From assembly GCF_001659605.2 (NCBI RefSeq), contig NC_035164.2, forward strand, positions 17,516,000 to 17,579,999: DNA of 64,000 nt. Reading direction: 5' to 3'. Position 1 is the stretch's first letter. Each line of letters opens with the position of its first letter. A model generated the notes under the pieces. That model saw only the letters and a list, made by a program, of their open reading frames with translations, searched no databases and was not told the origin of the DNA. Shown piece after piece: positions 45,473-56,520 of the stretch. The DNA comes from Manihot esculenta (taxonomy: Eukaryota; Streptophyta; Magnoliopsida; Malpighiales; Euphorbiaceae). A program made the translations under genes and the position numbers.

Positions 45473-47229
45473 GAGGATGAGACACAAAGGAGGACAATTT
45501 TCCAGGCAAAGTGTCGAATAGGAGAGACAATTTGCAGGCTAATTATAGATAGCTGCAGTTGTGAGAATCTGATAGCTAAGCAATTGGTAGAGAAATTGCA
45601 GTTGCCTACACAGCCTCACCCTTCGCCATACAAAGTCAGATAGATTAAGGAAGGTCCAACAATTGAGGTCAATAGAATCTGCAGCATGTCTATCTCGATC
45701 AATAAATCTTATACTGAACCTATTAATTGTGATGTTGTAGATATGGATTGTTGTGGCATTTTGCTAGGTCGCCCTTGGCAATTTGACGTTGATGCTTTGC
45801 ATAAGGGGAAGGAGAATTCATACATGTTCACGTGGAATCAAAAGAAGATTACTATCTTGCCTTCCAATTCTGCGAAACATTCTAAAGTGGAAGAGAATCA
45901 TGCTGTTGCTATTTCTACGGGAGTACAGAAGCTATTAGGCGCAGTTGAGAAATCTGGAGGCAAACTGGCTTTATTAGTGAGAGCAAAAAGTACAATGGAG
46001 GATGCACCATCTTTACCACCACCCGTCAAAGGGTTGTTGAAGGAGTTTCCTAAGATAGTGGAGGAATCATCCAAGCTTCCACCACTGCGGAATATCCAAC
46101 ATCAGATTGATCTCATTCCTGGATCAAAATTACCGAATCTGCCTCATTACAAGATGAATCCAAAGGAGAGTGAAATCCTCCAAGAAAAGGTGGAAGAATT
46201 ATTGAAGAAGAGGCATATTCGGGAGAGCATTAGCCCCTATGGAGTACCTGTCCTATTAGTTCCAAAGAAAGATGTGACTTGGAGAATGTGTGTGGATAGC
46301 AGGGCCATCAATAAAATTACAGTTCAATATCGATTTCCTATTCCACGATTGGATGACATGCTAGATCAGCTATCCGGGTCTAACGACTTTTCTAAAATCA
46401 ACCTTAAAAGTGCCTATCACCAAGTTCGGATCAAGGAGAGAGATGAATGGAAGACTGCCTTCAAGACTAAGGAAGGCTTGTATGAGTGGCTGGTTATGCC
46501 CTTTGGTTTAACGAATGCACCTAGCACTTTTATACGACTCATGAACCAGGTTTTGCATTCTTTCTTACGCAAATTTGTGGTTGTTTATTTTGATGACATC
46601 TTGATATTTAGTCGCAATGAGAAAGAACATCTACAGCATCTCCGTCAAGTCATGATAGCCTTATAAGAAAGTGAGCTTATTATTAATCTTAAGAAGTGCA
46701 TCTATATGACAGCGCGTTCTGTTCCTGGGATTCGTTGTTAGTGTAGAAGGGATACATGTTGATGAGAAGAAGGTAGAAGCAATACGGAATTGGCCCATCC
46801 CTAAAACTATTTTTGAAGTTCGCAGCTTTCATGGCCTTACTACTTTCTATCGACAGTTTATTAGAAATTTCAGCAGCATCGTTGCCCCTATCACAGATTG
46901 CTTGAAGAAAGAGAGAGTGCAGAAATTTGCATGGACTGAAGCTGCCAATAAGAGCTTTGAAGAGATTAAAGATAAGCTTACTTCTGCCCCTATTCTTGCT
47001 CTACCCGATTTTGATAAACTGTTTGAGGTTGAATGTGATGCTTGTGGAGTTGGAATTGATGGAGTGTTGTCACAATCTAAAAGGCCTATTGCCTTCTTTA
47101 GTGAGAAACTGAATGAAACTAGAAAGAAGTGGTCTACTTATGAGCAGGAGCCATATACAGTATTCCAGGCTTTTAAAACTTAGGAGCAGTATTTGATGAA
47201 GCAAGAGTTCATTATTCACACAGATCATC
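45473..47229 (+). pseudogene. pol: Element F pol, protease through start of RNase H
   Basis: Protease region IIDSCSCENLIA (about 45540) has Ser-Cys in place of the usual Ser-Gly after Asp. Then ILLGRPWQFDVDALHKGK (45760), a typical Reina-type segment. RT: open 45686-46666 with CVDSRAINKITVQYRFPIPR, FGLTNAPSTFIRLMN and the catalytic YFDDILIFS (about 46590). A TAA and a frameshift follow at 46664-46720. RNase H starts [20 protein letters not shown] (46980) and is cut after HTDH at 47229 by G. Confidence 0.9.
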
Positions 47230-49925
47230 GGTACAACAGATTGGTAGAAAAGATTGATGATCTATTGGCACTGTTAGTGGAAACTGGTTGTGATTCCAGT
47301 GTGATTACGGATTGGTATCAGTACAGATTTGTATCTGTTAAAGTGAGAGTTTTCACAAAGAGAGTAGTTTAGTTAAGAGAAAGAAAAGAAGAATAAGGAT
47401 CAGAGTAGCGCAGCGAAAGCTGTGGAATTCAGAAAAAGGTTATGAGTATAAACTCAGATCAGGAGCAGAGTGATAGAGTAATCGCTTATGCTTCTAGACA
47501 GTTGAAGAAGCACGAGTTGAATTACCCTACCCATGACCTAGAGATGGCAGCAGTTATCTATTCTCTCTTTAGAGAGAAGTGATAGGCTTTACTTGCTTAT
47601 CTGTTTGTTTTTAACATTCGAGGACGAATGTTTTGTAAGGGGGGAAGCTTGTAATACCCGGCTAGTTCAGACATCGGCGTTCCTACCGTCCGGTGGAATT
47701 TTGAATGTCAGAGTTTCCCTGAAGGGTAGAGTGAAGGTTTTCTAAAATGTTTTGATATGTTTTAAGTTTTTGATTTGAAAAGGAAATGAGTTTTTAAGAG
47801 AAGAAAAGGCTAAGGAAGATTTTCCCACTTTCGGCCCCCTAAAGTTAAAGTTCGGCTGCCGAAAGTACCCCACGTTCGGCCCCCTAAACTTAAGGTTCGG
47901 CCCCCTAAAGTGGTGAGGTGTTGCATGGAGCTTTGGCCACCCAACGTGAAGCGGTGGTGCACTTTTAAAAGTGCTTTTGGCCGACTAAGGAGGTGCTTAG
48001 GCTCTCCTTTGGTTCAGGAACTTGCTCATGCTTTCTCTCAATGATCTTCCATAGTTTTACATCAAATCTTTCAAAGAAAAGTAGGTTTTAAGTGAGTTAA
48101 AGGGAGTTTTGAGAAGTTGTGGAGTTTAGGAGCTTGTGAAGCTTGAATCTCCATCTCTTCAAGTTAGGAGTCACGCCAGCCTTTGTTCTTCAATAGGTAA
48201 GTGTGAATCCTTGGTTTTAATTATGTTTTAAATGAGTTTGATGAGGGGAAAGGGGAGTTGTGCATGTGTATGCATGAGTTGTGCATATTAGGGTGTATGG
48301 ATCCTATGCTTTGTTTGTGGTTGTTGTGTGTTATTTGTTGGAGTTTTCATGTGTTTAAGACTCCTCTATGCATGATTAAGTGTTTAGAGTATGTTTGGAG
48401 AGGTTGGATGCATGTTTGGAGGGTTGAAGTTCGGATGGCAGGCGTTCTTGTGCACGAAACTGAGTTCTGGATGAACCCAGGTTCGGCCCCCGAAAGTCCA
48501 AGTTAGGCCGCCGAACATGCCTGACTTTCGTCTCTGGAGGAGACATTCGGCCGCCGAAGGTGCCGCCGAAGGTGCCCTGTCCAGCCTTCCTTTGCTTGTT
48601 TGCATGCATATGTTGAGGTAGTCTAGAGGGGTTTTGGGGAGTTGTTTCTCAGTTGTATAGAGTATGTTTGGTGCCTCATTTGCGTCCTCCATTGTAGGAT
48701 TGGACCCGAGGAACCGAGGTGTTTAGCAGTCGTCGTAGCTGTTTCAGAGTTAAAGGTAGCCCAGAGGTAGCCAAGCAGTGGCTACAGGTGAGTGGAACTA
48801 ACTGTACTATTTGACATTCAGAAATGACACGAATCTAGCATGATCCATGCATCATAAAATGCCATGTTATGTATTAGGTTGTGTTGCATTAGATTCCACG
48901 AATATGCTGCATTGCATAAGCTGATATTTGTGTGGATGAATGTTGGATGATCCTTAGCCCTTGATAGAGCACAGATACAGAGTTATGGCACGAGATAGCC
49001 ATACCAGGTCGCCCCTGGATAGTCCAGGTCGCTCCTGGTACTATGAGTGAGACAGCTGGGCTGTCAGATCAGAGCTCAGAGCAGTCCAGGTGAGGCCTCA
49101 TCGCCCCTGGCACAGTTGGACATGTTATGATATGAGTTACTTCAGAGTAGTCCAGGCGAGGCCTAATCGCCCCTGGCACAGTTGGACATACTATTATGTA
49201 TGTAGAGGGCTATGGTGACAAGTTCATCCTTGAGATGATATGTTTGTGATGTGATGCATTTCATGAGAGCATGTAATGAATGAACTGTTTTTATTGTTCC
49301 TCCTCACTGGGCTGTAGTAGCTCATCCCACTCCCTTAACCCCAGTTTTGCAGGTTCTGAGATAGCTATGGGAAGTTAAAGTCAGCAAGAGTACAGAGGAA
49401 AGTTATGCATGAATGTATGTTTGTAATAGCATAGTGGACATGATGTAATTAAAAGATTAGTTGTAATGTAATGTATAGATATGTACTGTCGTATACTGGA
49501 TAGACTTGTGCTTTTCCTAGTATCCTTGCTATAGTGTGATGTATGATTAATCCCTTGTACATGAATCCTGTTTTACGTTTCTTGATGAGAAATGTGTGAG
49601 TTAGGCTTAATGTATGGCTTTGATGTGATACCAGTGGATTGTATTACAGAGTAAAAGGGTTTCAATCCCTTGATCCACAGCAGATAGTAGTCCCTGGTAT
49701 AGGCCCTGAGGGCCATTTCAGATTGCTATGTCTGAGTAGCAGTAGTTAAGCCTACAAAGTTTTACAGGATTATTGAGTATCTTTGTATCATGTATGGGAT
49801 TTATCAGGTACACAGAGAGTATTGTCGGCTTGCTACGGGTCCCGGCGGCCTTAAGCCGATCTGGATCCTAGTGCCAGTGATGGTTCGGACCGTTACTGAG
49901 TGGTACCGGTTTCCGGGTCGTTACA
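47230..49925 (+). mobile_element. 5'-truncated Tekay-like insertion G: 420 bp of internal sequence, PPT and one LTR
   Basis: Flanked by tcatc (47225-47229, 49926-49930), and F RNase H resumes exactly in register after it (HTDH then QSL). The left end (ggtacaacagattggtag) is not an LTR end. Within it, 47492-47560 encodes [20 protein letters not shown], the RNase H of Tekay elements such as E, then jumps directly to the conserved AACATTCGAGGACGAATGTT hairpin and PPT. A typical LTR follows (47650-49925). Confidence 0.85.
47650..49925 (+). repeat. LTR of insertion G
   Basis: 2276 bp, TGTAATACCCGGCTAGTTCA ... TCCGGGTCGTTACA. The first about 940 bp are nearly identical to solo LTR D (15467 on); the remainder is a different subfamily. 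Tandem AGTCCAGGCGAGGCCTAATC-like blocks lie at 49080-49190. Confidence 0.9.
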
Positions 49926-51396
49926 TCATCAATCTTTGATCCATTTTAAAACTCAAAAATATGTGAATAAGATGCATGCTCGATGAACAGCTTACTTTGG
50001 AGCCTTTCATTAAGTCATCAAACATAAGGCTGGCCATAGTAATAAGGTGGCTGATGTTTTGAGTAGGAGGGCTGCTCTGTTGATTACAGTCAATCAGGAG
50101 GTTGTAGGTTTTGAATTCCTAAAGGATTTGTATGCTACAGATGATAATTTTGCTGATATATGGGCTAGAGTCTAGACTCACCAGCCTACTGATGGGTTCT
50201 TGATACATGATGGCTTTCTTTTTAAGGAGAACAGGTTATGCATTCCTCGATCTTCTTTGCGGGAAAGCTGATTCGCGAGATCCATGGAGGAGGTTTGAGT
50301 GGTCATTTGGGGCGTGACAAGACTATTGCTGGGTTGAAGGAGCGTTTTTACTGGCCATAATTAAAAAGGGATACAGGTCGGATGGTTTAGAAGTGCTCAG
50401 TGTGTCAAACTCAGAAGGGACATTCGCAAAATACAGGCTTATACACTCCACTGCCTATTCCAACCCATCCTTGGGAGGACTTATCATTTTGTTCTTGGTC
50501 TTCCGCATACTCAACGTGGATCTGATTCCACTTTTGTTGTTGTTGACAGGTTCTCCAAAATGGCGCATTTCATTCCCTGCAAGAAAACTAATGATGCTTC
50601 TCATGTTGCAAAACTGTTTTTCCAGGAGATTGTTCACTTACATGGTGTCCCCAAGACCATTACTTCTGATAGAGATGTGAAGTTTCTAGCTCACTTCTGG
50701 GTGACTTTATGGAAACGTTTTGGAACTGAACTTCAATACAGCAGTGCTGCCCATCCCCAAAATGATGGACAAACTGAAGTGGTAAACCGCACGCTTGGCA
50801 ATCTTCTACGCTGCATCTGCAGTAATAAGAAAACTGCTTGGGATCTTGCTCTTGCCCAAGCAGAATTTGCTTACAATAGTGTTGTTCACAGCTACACAAA
50901 GATGTCACCGTTTGCTGTTGTGTACAAGAAAGTCCTAGCGCATACAGTTGATCTTATTGCACTTCCCACAGGTTCTGACAACAGTATTGTAGTAAGCAAC
51001 TTAGCAAAGCAACACGTGAATATTTTCAAGCAAGTACAACAATGCCTTACAGAAGCCAATGATAAATGTAAAGCTACAGCTGATAAACATAGGCATTTTA
51101 AATCTTTCAATGTCGGTGATCAAGTTATGGTGTATTTATGTAAGGAGCGTGGTGGAGGATAGAAAAAGCTTGACGCCAAGAAGATTGGTCCATTCCGGAT
51201 CATTCAGAAGATTAATGACAATGCCTATGTTCTTGACCTCCCACATGAGATGAAAATTTCCAAGACGTTTAACATGACAGATCTATTTCAGTACTACCCT
51301 GCTGATAACAACTCGAGGTCGAGTTCTTTACAAGTAGAAGGGAATGATATGGAGCAATTAGCCTTGGATTTTATCGCAGACTTGGACCGGGCCTAA
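49926..51396 (+). pseudogene. pol: Element F pol, RNase H end and integrase
   Basis: Resumes QSLIHFKTQKYVNKMHAR, then KVADVLSRR (50060). The integrase HHCC finger (HGGGLSGH ... [10 protein letters not shown], 50285-50420) carries stops at 50357 and 50388. The core is open 50560-51162: [56 protein letters not shown] at 51160 precedes [10 protein letters not shown] and [20 protein letters not shown], and the frame ends at TAA 51394 inside the 3' LTR. Dead copy. Confidence 0.88.
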
Positions 51397-53281
51397 CTTT
51401 TGCTGCTTGCGAGCAATTTTTCAAATCATGCATAATATAAAAAATAATTTTAAAATCATGCAGGATCCGAAAATATTTTCGGATTCTGTGTGTCAATCCA
51501 GTGGATTCGCCAGTTTGACTGACGAACATGCTAGTTCGACACTCATGGTGTCGAACTTATGGAAGTTCGACACCAAAAATGTCGAACTCTATCTAATTTA
51601 GCTTGTTCGGCACTATGAGTGCCGAACAAGCTTTTCATTGCTACGGGAGCAGTTGAAACTGCGCCTGTGGCAGCATGCGTAGCTCTTCGGCACTTATAGT
51701 GCCGAAGAGCTGCATCCATGCAGTGGATGGCCCTGCATGCATCTGCATCCATAAGAAAATGAAATCTAATATTAAGTTTATGTAAATATTTTGTAATATA
51801 TAATAAAATTTAATATTTTTAAAATAAATATAATTAAGAAAATAAAATGTAATAATTTTTTTAAAAATATAATAATTTTATTTTTAAAATTATTTCATCC
51901 ATCCGTTGTATTTTTTTATTATTCTTTTATTATTTATTTATTTTATTTATATTATCAAAATATATAAATTAATTAATATTAATTTTATTTTATGTTTAAG
52001 TTTTTGTAAATATTTTTTAATATACGCTCACACAAAATCTGAAAATACCCTGAGTTGACATACAAAATTTAAAAATATTTTCGAATCTTATATGATTTTA
52101 AAATTATTTTATTTTTTATATTATCCATCTAAAAATATTTTCGAATCTTATATGATTTTAAAATTATTTTATTTTTTATATTATCCATGATGGATTTTAA
52201 AATTATTTTTTATGTTATGCAAGAAAATTCGGGCTTCGGCACTATAAGTGCTGAAGATGGCCCTGCATGTATGGAGGTCAGGTAAGAAAATAAAATCTAA
52301 TATTAAATTTTATTAGATATTAAAAATATTTACAAAAACTTAAACATAAAATAAAATTAATAGTAATTAATTTATATATTTTAATAATATAAATAAATAA
52401 TTTTAAAATAATAAAAAAATACAACAGATGGATGAAATAATTTAAAAAATAAAATTATTATATTTTTTAAAAAATTATTACATTTTATTTTCTTAATTAT
52501 ATTTATTTTAAAAATATTAAATTTTATTATATATTACAAAATATTTACATAAACTTAATATTAGATTTCATTTTCTTATGGATGCAGATGCATGTAGGGC
52601 CATCCACTGCATGCATGCAGCTCTTCGGCACTTATAGTGCCGAAGAGCCACGCATGCTGCCACAAGAGCAGTTTCAACTGCTCTCGTGGCAATGAAAAGC
52701 TTGTTCGGCATTCATAGTGCCGAACAAGCTAAATTAGATAGAGTTCGACATTCTTGGTGTCGAACTTCCATAAGTTTGACACCATGAGTGTCGAACTAGC
52801 ATGTTCGCTAGTCAAACTGGTGAACCCACTGGGTTGACACACAGAATTCGAAAATATTTTCGGATTCTGCATGATTTTAAAATTATTTTTTATATTATGC
52901 ATGATTTGAAAAATTGCTCGCCAACGTCCGATAGAGACCCACGATAGCTTTTCGAAAAGGAAATTTTGAGACGCATGACTTTCAAAAGTGTGACAAGAGC
53001 TATAGGCCTGTCACAAATTTCGATATGAAAATTCTATCGTTTAAGGGGTCAATTTTATATTTTAATTATTTTTTTGGATATTTTGGGTATTTTCATAATT
53101 TTGCATATTAGGGTTTTATTTCTATTATAAATAGCCTCCCTTGACTATTAGAAACTCACTTTTCAATCTTTGAGAAATTTCAATAAAACTTTTAGTTTTC
53201 TAGCCTATCTTTTCTCTTATTTCGTCTTAACCAAACGATATTGGTTAAAACTCCTGACGAAGTCTAAATAGTCCTTTATCA
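51345..53281 (+). repeat. 3' LTR of element F, interrupted by a fold-back element
   Basis: Begins TGATATGGAGCAATTAGCC after a gtagaaggga PPT, and resumes after the insertion at 52922 (caacgtccgatagagaccca). Without the insertion it is 424 bp, against 421 bp for the 5' LTR. Confidence 0.88.
51409..52921. mobile_element. Long fold-back (inverted-repeat) element, no coding capacity
   Basis: 1513 bp. The termini GCGAGCAATTTTTCAAATCA and its reverse complement begin inverted arms of roughly 600 bp each that pair nearly throughout (left 51409-about 52020, right about 52315-52921). Each arm holds four short palindromes (for example cttcggcacttatagtgccg and gttcgacactcatggtgtcg). The centre (52065-52200) has a 66-bp direct duplication of an AT-rich segment. 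A clean TSD is not evident beside the ends. No ORF; likely a non-autonomous DNA transposon of fold-back or giant-MITE type. Confidence 0.82.
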
Positions 53282-53820
53282 CACACTATTCTTGTCAATT
53301 CTACTATGTAAACTGAACTTATTGTTTTAGTTTCATCGGGTGATGAGGTAAATTGGATAAGGAACTTCCTATAAATTCTAATATGGAAAAACTTGTTCTA
53401 CTAATATTGCTTCATTGTGATAGTACCACAACAATTGATAGAGTAAGAAGTCATTATTATAACGATAAATCCAGATCCATAAGAAGAAAATATTGTATTA
53501 TGAGATTATATTTATGTAATGGTATTATCAATGTGAATTATATTAAATCTTCTAATAATTTTACAGATCAATTAATTAAGGCTTTAGTAGGAGAAAGGAT
53601 TTGGAACACATTGAGAGATATGGGATCAAACCTAATACAATCATGAACCACATGTAAGGATACTCAATCCAAGGACTAGAGATCTTGAGAATTGGATTTA
53701 ACAAGAAGAACAAATTATATAGTAGTCATAAGAAATGCACAATATATTTTTGAACTTATAAGGTAAGAGATTGAGTTAAAATAAGCTCTTAATGAATATT
53801 TGTATCTCTTATGAGTGGAG
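53282..53820 (+). pseudogene. pol: Copia RNase H C-terminus and 3' tail of element H
   Basis: Continuation of H pol after F: SSGDEVNWIRNFL, LLHCDSTTTIDRVRSHYYND, KSRSIRRKYCIMRLYLCNGI, NVNYIKSSNNFTDQLIKALV and WNTLRDMGSNLIQS, with one open stretch 53353-53646. This is the conserved Copia RNase H end with the DQLIKAL (usually DPLTKGL) signature. Ends in a gagtggag PPT before 53821. Confidence 0.85.
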
Positions 53821-54600
53821 TGTTAGAATTACAAGAGCACCTTTGATAGATTTCACTTATATGAGTGTGGAAGTGAGTTGCTTTCCATAAGAATTGGGTT
53901 TATTCTTAAATAGACTCATGAATCGAGATTAACACAAGGCATAATGTACCGGCTACTAAAGCTCATTATCGATGGCTGGATCTTTATACTCAAGCAATTA
54001 TCCTTTATTTAAGCAATTATTATTTATCTCCCTTAAGTAGTTAAAGTTCAACTTTGAGACCACTCTAACTTTCGAGTAGAGGCAATTGTTTCGCAAAAGG
54101 AAAGTTTAATGCAGAGTCACATCTTTATGAGACATAAAGATTTTTCTTTACCTAATAATTATATAATTAATTTAACAATAACTTAAGTTTAATTAATTAA
54201 CTATTTATTAAAGTAACTTTAATTTTCATTAAATTAAGTTTATAACTTATGTTATTTATTATACTAATTGATGTTTCTCCTTAGATTATCTATAAATAGG
54301 TAAACTTGCTGCACTTACAAGCTCAGCCTGGTAGTAAGTGCATCTAAGTAAATCTGAGAGGTCTCAGGTTCTAATCCCCAATCCCCAATTTCCATTTCAA
54401 AAAAAAAAAAGAAGGTGAACTTGCTATAACTTTACACACATTTAATGTTTAAACAACTAAAAGAAAATTAATTTACAGAGAAGTTAATGGCTCTTATTGG
54501 GTAGAGTGAGAGTTAACAAGGCTTGCCCCTCTACTTCTACTTTGTGGAGGTTGAGATTTTTGGAAGAAGTTGAGAGTTTCTTGGATATGAGATTGTTAAA
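53821..54600 (+). repeat. 3' LTR remnant of copia element H
   Basis: Starts TGTTAGAATTACAAGAGC right after the PPT. AT-rich, with matches to the left remnant at 54250-54300 and 54426-54480. Interrupted by a SINE at 54311-54412. Its 3' end is uncertain. Confidence 0.6.
54311..54412 (+). mobile_element. tRNA-derived SINE
   Basis: About 102 bp. Box A-like agctcagcctggtagtaagt (54329), box B-like aggttctaatcccc (54366) and a 3' A-rich tail, flanked by aggtaaacttgct (54298-54310) and aggtgaacttgct (54413-54425), a 13-bp duplication with one mismatch. Transcribed by RNA polymerase III and mobilised by LINE enzymes in trans. Confidence 0.82.
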
Positions 54601-54733
54601 AATTTGTCCCTTAATGTAATTGGCCCATGAATATTAATACCTTGACCATATCAGAACGTTCTGACGGGTTGTCCCATCAGATTTGATGGTAGCGGATAGT
54701 CGACTAATAAATACTGAGTCACTTCACCATACC
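54601..54733. other. Unassigned spacer before element E
   Basis: AT-rich, no ORF. Contains an imperfect inverted repeat around gaacgttctgacgggttgtc. Possibly more of the copia LTR. Confidence 0.4.
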
Positions 54734-55000
54734 TGTAATACCCGGCTAGACTCCGGTATCGGAATTCCTACCGTCCGGTGGAATCTCGGATGTCGGAAAT
54801 CTCTAGAAGGGTAAAAGCATGTTTTCATGAAACGTTTTCATGTTTTAATGATTTTAAATACGATTTTAAAAGAGTTTTTGCATGAAAAGTCTTTGGAGGA
54901 AAACTCAGGTTCGGCCGCCGAAAGTCAAGTTCGGCCGCCGAACATGCATGCGTTTTGGAGGCACGTTAGGCCCCCGAAAGCATGAGTGAGGGAAGTCCAG

Positions 55001-55115
55001 GTTCGGCCGCCGAAAGTCAAGTTCGGCCGCCGAAAGTCAAGTTCGGCCGCCGAAAGTCAAGTTCGGCCGCCGAAAGTCAAGTTCGGCCGCCGAAAGTCAA
55101 GTTCGGCCGCCGAAC
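55001..55115 (+). repeat. 20-bp tandem array of the TTCGGCCGCCGAA motif
   Basis: Five perfect copies of gttcggccgccgaaagtcaa and a partial sixth. The 3' LTR has a single copy plus a partial one at the same place (62741-62775), so four units were gained or lost after the LTRs were made identical at insertion. Confidence 0.95.
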
Positions 55116-55169
55116 ATTGCATGGATTCGGAGGCACATTCGGCCCCCGAACGTGGCCTGGCCAGCCACC

Positions 55170-55177
55170 TATAAAAA
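55170..55177 (+). promoter_or_regulatory. Likely TATA box of Tekay-like LTR E
   Basis: ggccagccacctataaaaag context, just downstream of the palindrome array. The stretch ggccagccacctata is conserved in B (near 3495), C (near 7875) and the E 3' LTR. Confidence 0.6.
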
Positions 55178-56265
55178 GGGGACTTAGCCGAAATGGGTGA
55201 GTTTTCTCCCATTTTCGGCCACAGCAAGCTTCCAACCTTCCCTTTGCAACTCTTGTGTTCTTCTTCCAAATCTCTTCCATTTTTCTTGAGTTTTAACCTC
55301 ACATTGCAAGTTTTGAGCGTTTAAAGCAAGTTTTGGAGCTTTGGGAACTCAGGAGCTCATTTTTGTGGATCTCCAAGTTTAGGTCGTCTCTCTCTCGATC
55401 TTCAAGAGGTAAGAGCCGATCTTAAGCTCCTTATGTGTTTTAAGTAAGTTTTATGCAAGATCTATGGGTAGAAATGCATGTTAGGTTATATGTTGAGTTT
55501 ATGGGTTATCTTGATGATTTGAGCAATGTATGTTGATTTTTGTGTATTTGAAGTGTTGTAGTTGGGGTATATGATATTTTGAGACCCCTAGGTGTAATGT
55601 ATGTAAAGTATGCATGTTGTAGAACAAGATTATGCATGATTGGAGGTTTTGGGAGGCAAGGGGTTCATGTGAACCAAGTTTCTGCCCTTCTGGCAGAAAC
55701 CAGGTTCGGCCGCCGAAAGGAGTTTCGGCCGCCGAACCCCCTTTTGTGGAGGCAGCATCCGGCTGCCGAAGCTTGCCCCCGAAAGAGACTTTCGTCTCTG
55801 TCTGGGACTTTCGGCCGCCGAAGGTGCCGCCGAAAGTGCCTGACTTTCGGATCTGTCCAGGACTTTCGGCCGCCGAAGGTGCCGCCGAAAGTGCCCTGTT
55901 CAGCCATTTCATGCATATCTCTATGTGATATTTTCAGGATGTTTTAGGGGGTTTTTGGGGAATATTTTAGAGTTATGTTCTAGTATGTTTGGTCCCTCAT
56001 TTGAGTCCACCTGTGTAGGTTCGGACCCGAGGAACCGAGGACCCCAGCAGTGAGATAGCTGCTTCTGAGTCAGTAGAGCTTCAGCAAAGGTGAGTGGAAT
56101 AACCCTTATATTTTAAATAAAGAAATCAGTTTTAGCATGATTCATGCATCATGAATGCCATGATATAATAGGGTGTTTGCATTAGATTGACGAATATGTT
56201 GCATTTGCATAATATGTTTGATGATGCGGATGAATGTTGGATGATCCTTTAGTCCCCCTATGTTA

Positions 56266-56319
56266 TGATGATGATGATGATGATGATGATGAGGATGATG
56301 ATGATGATGATGATGATGA
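56266..56319 (+). repeat. (GAT)n trinucleotide microsatellite
   Basis: About 17 GAT units with one GAG variant in the 5' LTR of E; a second copy lies in the 3' LTR at about 63928-63981. Confidence 0.95.
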
Positions 56320-56322
56320 TAC

Positions 56323-56520
56323 GGTAAGAGAAAGACCAGTGAGGCCCATTCTACGCCCCTGGCACAGTTGGACCATGTTATGCTATGTTATGTAAGAGAA
56401 AGACCAGTGAGGCCCATTCTACGCCCCTGGCACAGTTGGACCATGTTATGCTATGTTATGTAAGAGAAAGACCAGTGAGGCCCATTCTACGCCCCTGGCA
56501 CAGTTGGTCCATGTAGGGGA
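56323..56520 (+). repeat. 68-bp tandem repeat, three copies
   Basis: Unit begins taagagaaagaccagtgagg and contains ttctacgcccctggcacagt. A related tacgcccctggca core is tandemly repeated in other LTR subfamilies (B, C, G). Confidence 0.9.

Larger units (their letters stand above)
43892..53281 (+). mobile_element. Reina-like Ty3 chromovirus F, full length with two nested insertions
   Basis: LTRs of about 421-424 bp (43892-44312; 51345-53281 minus the fold-back insertion) begin TGATATGGAG and end CCTTTATCA. The flanks gacac (43887-43891) and cacac (53282-53286) are a TSD with one mismatch. Removing G and the fold-back leaves about 5.2 kb, with short LTRs, a tRNA-Met PBS and gag/pol motifs fitting the Reina lineage. 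It interrupts the copia RNase H. Confidence 0.9.
39951..54600 (+). mobile_element. Degenerate Ty1/copia element H, split by element F
   Basis: Plus-strand remnant in Copia domain order (gag, protease, integrase, RT, RNase H). RNase H is cut at 43891 and resumes at 53282. The left LTR remnant (about 40040-40480) and the right LTR (from 53821 after a gagtggag PPT) share gttatttattatac and tcttagattacgtataaata-like stretches near 40070 and 54250. Stops and indels are pervasive, so it is the oldest element here. Outer ends are approximate. Confidence 0.78.

Noticed and set aside
54329..54380. Functional tRNA gene
   Set aside because: Box A and B are recognisable but no cloverleaf or anticodon arm folds cleanly, and there is an A-rich tail with a target-site duplication, so SINE is the better call.
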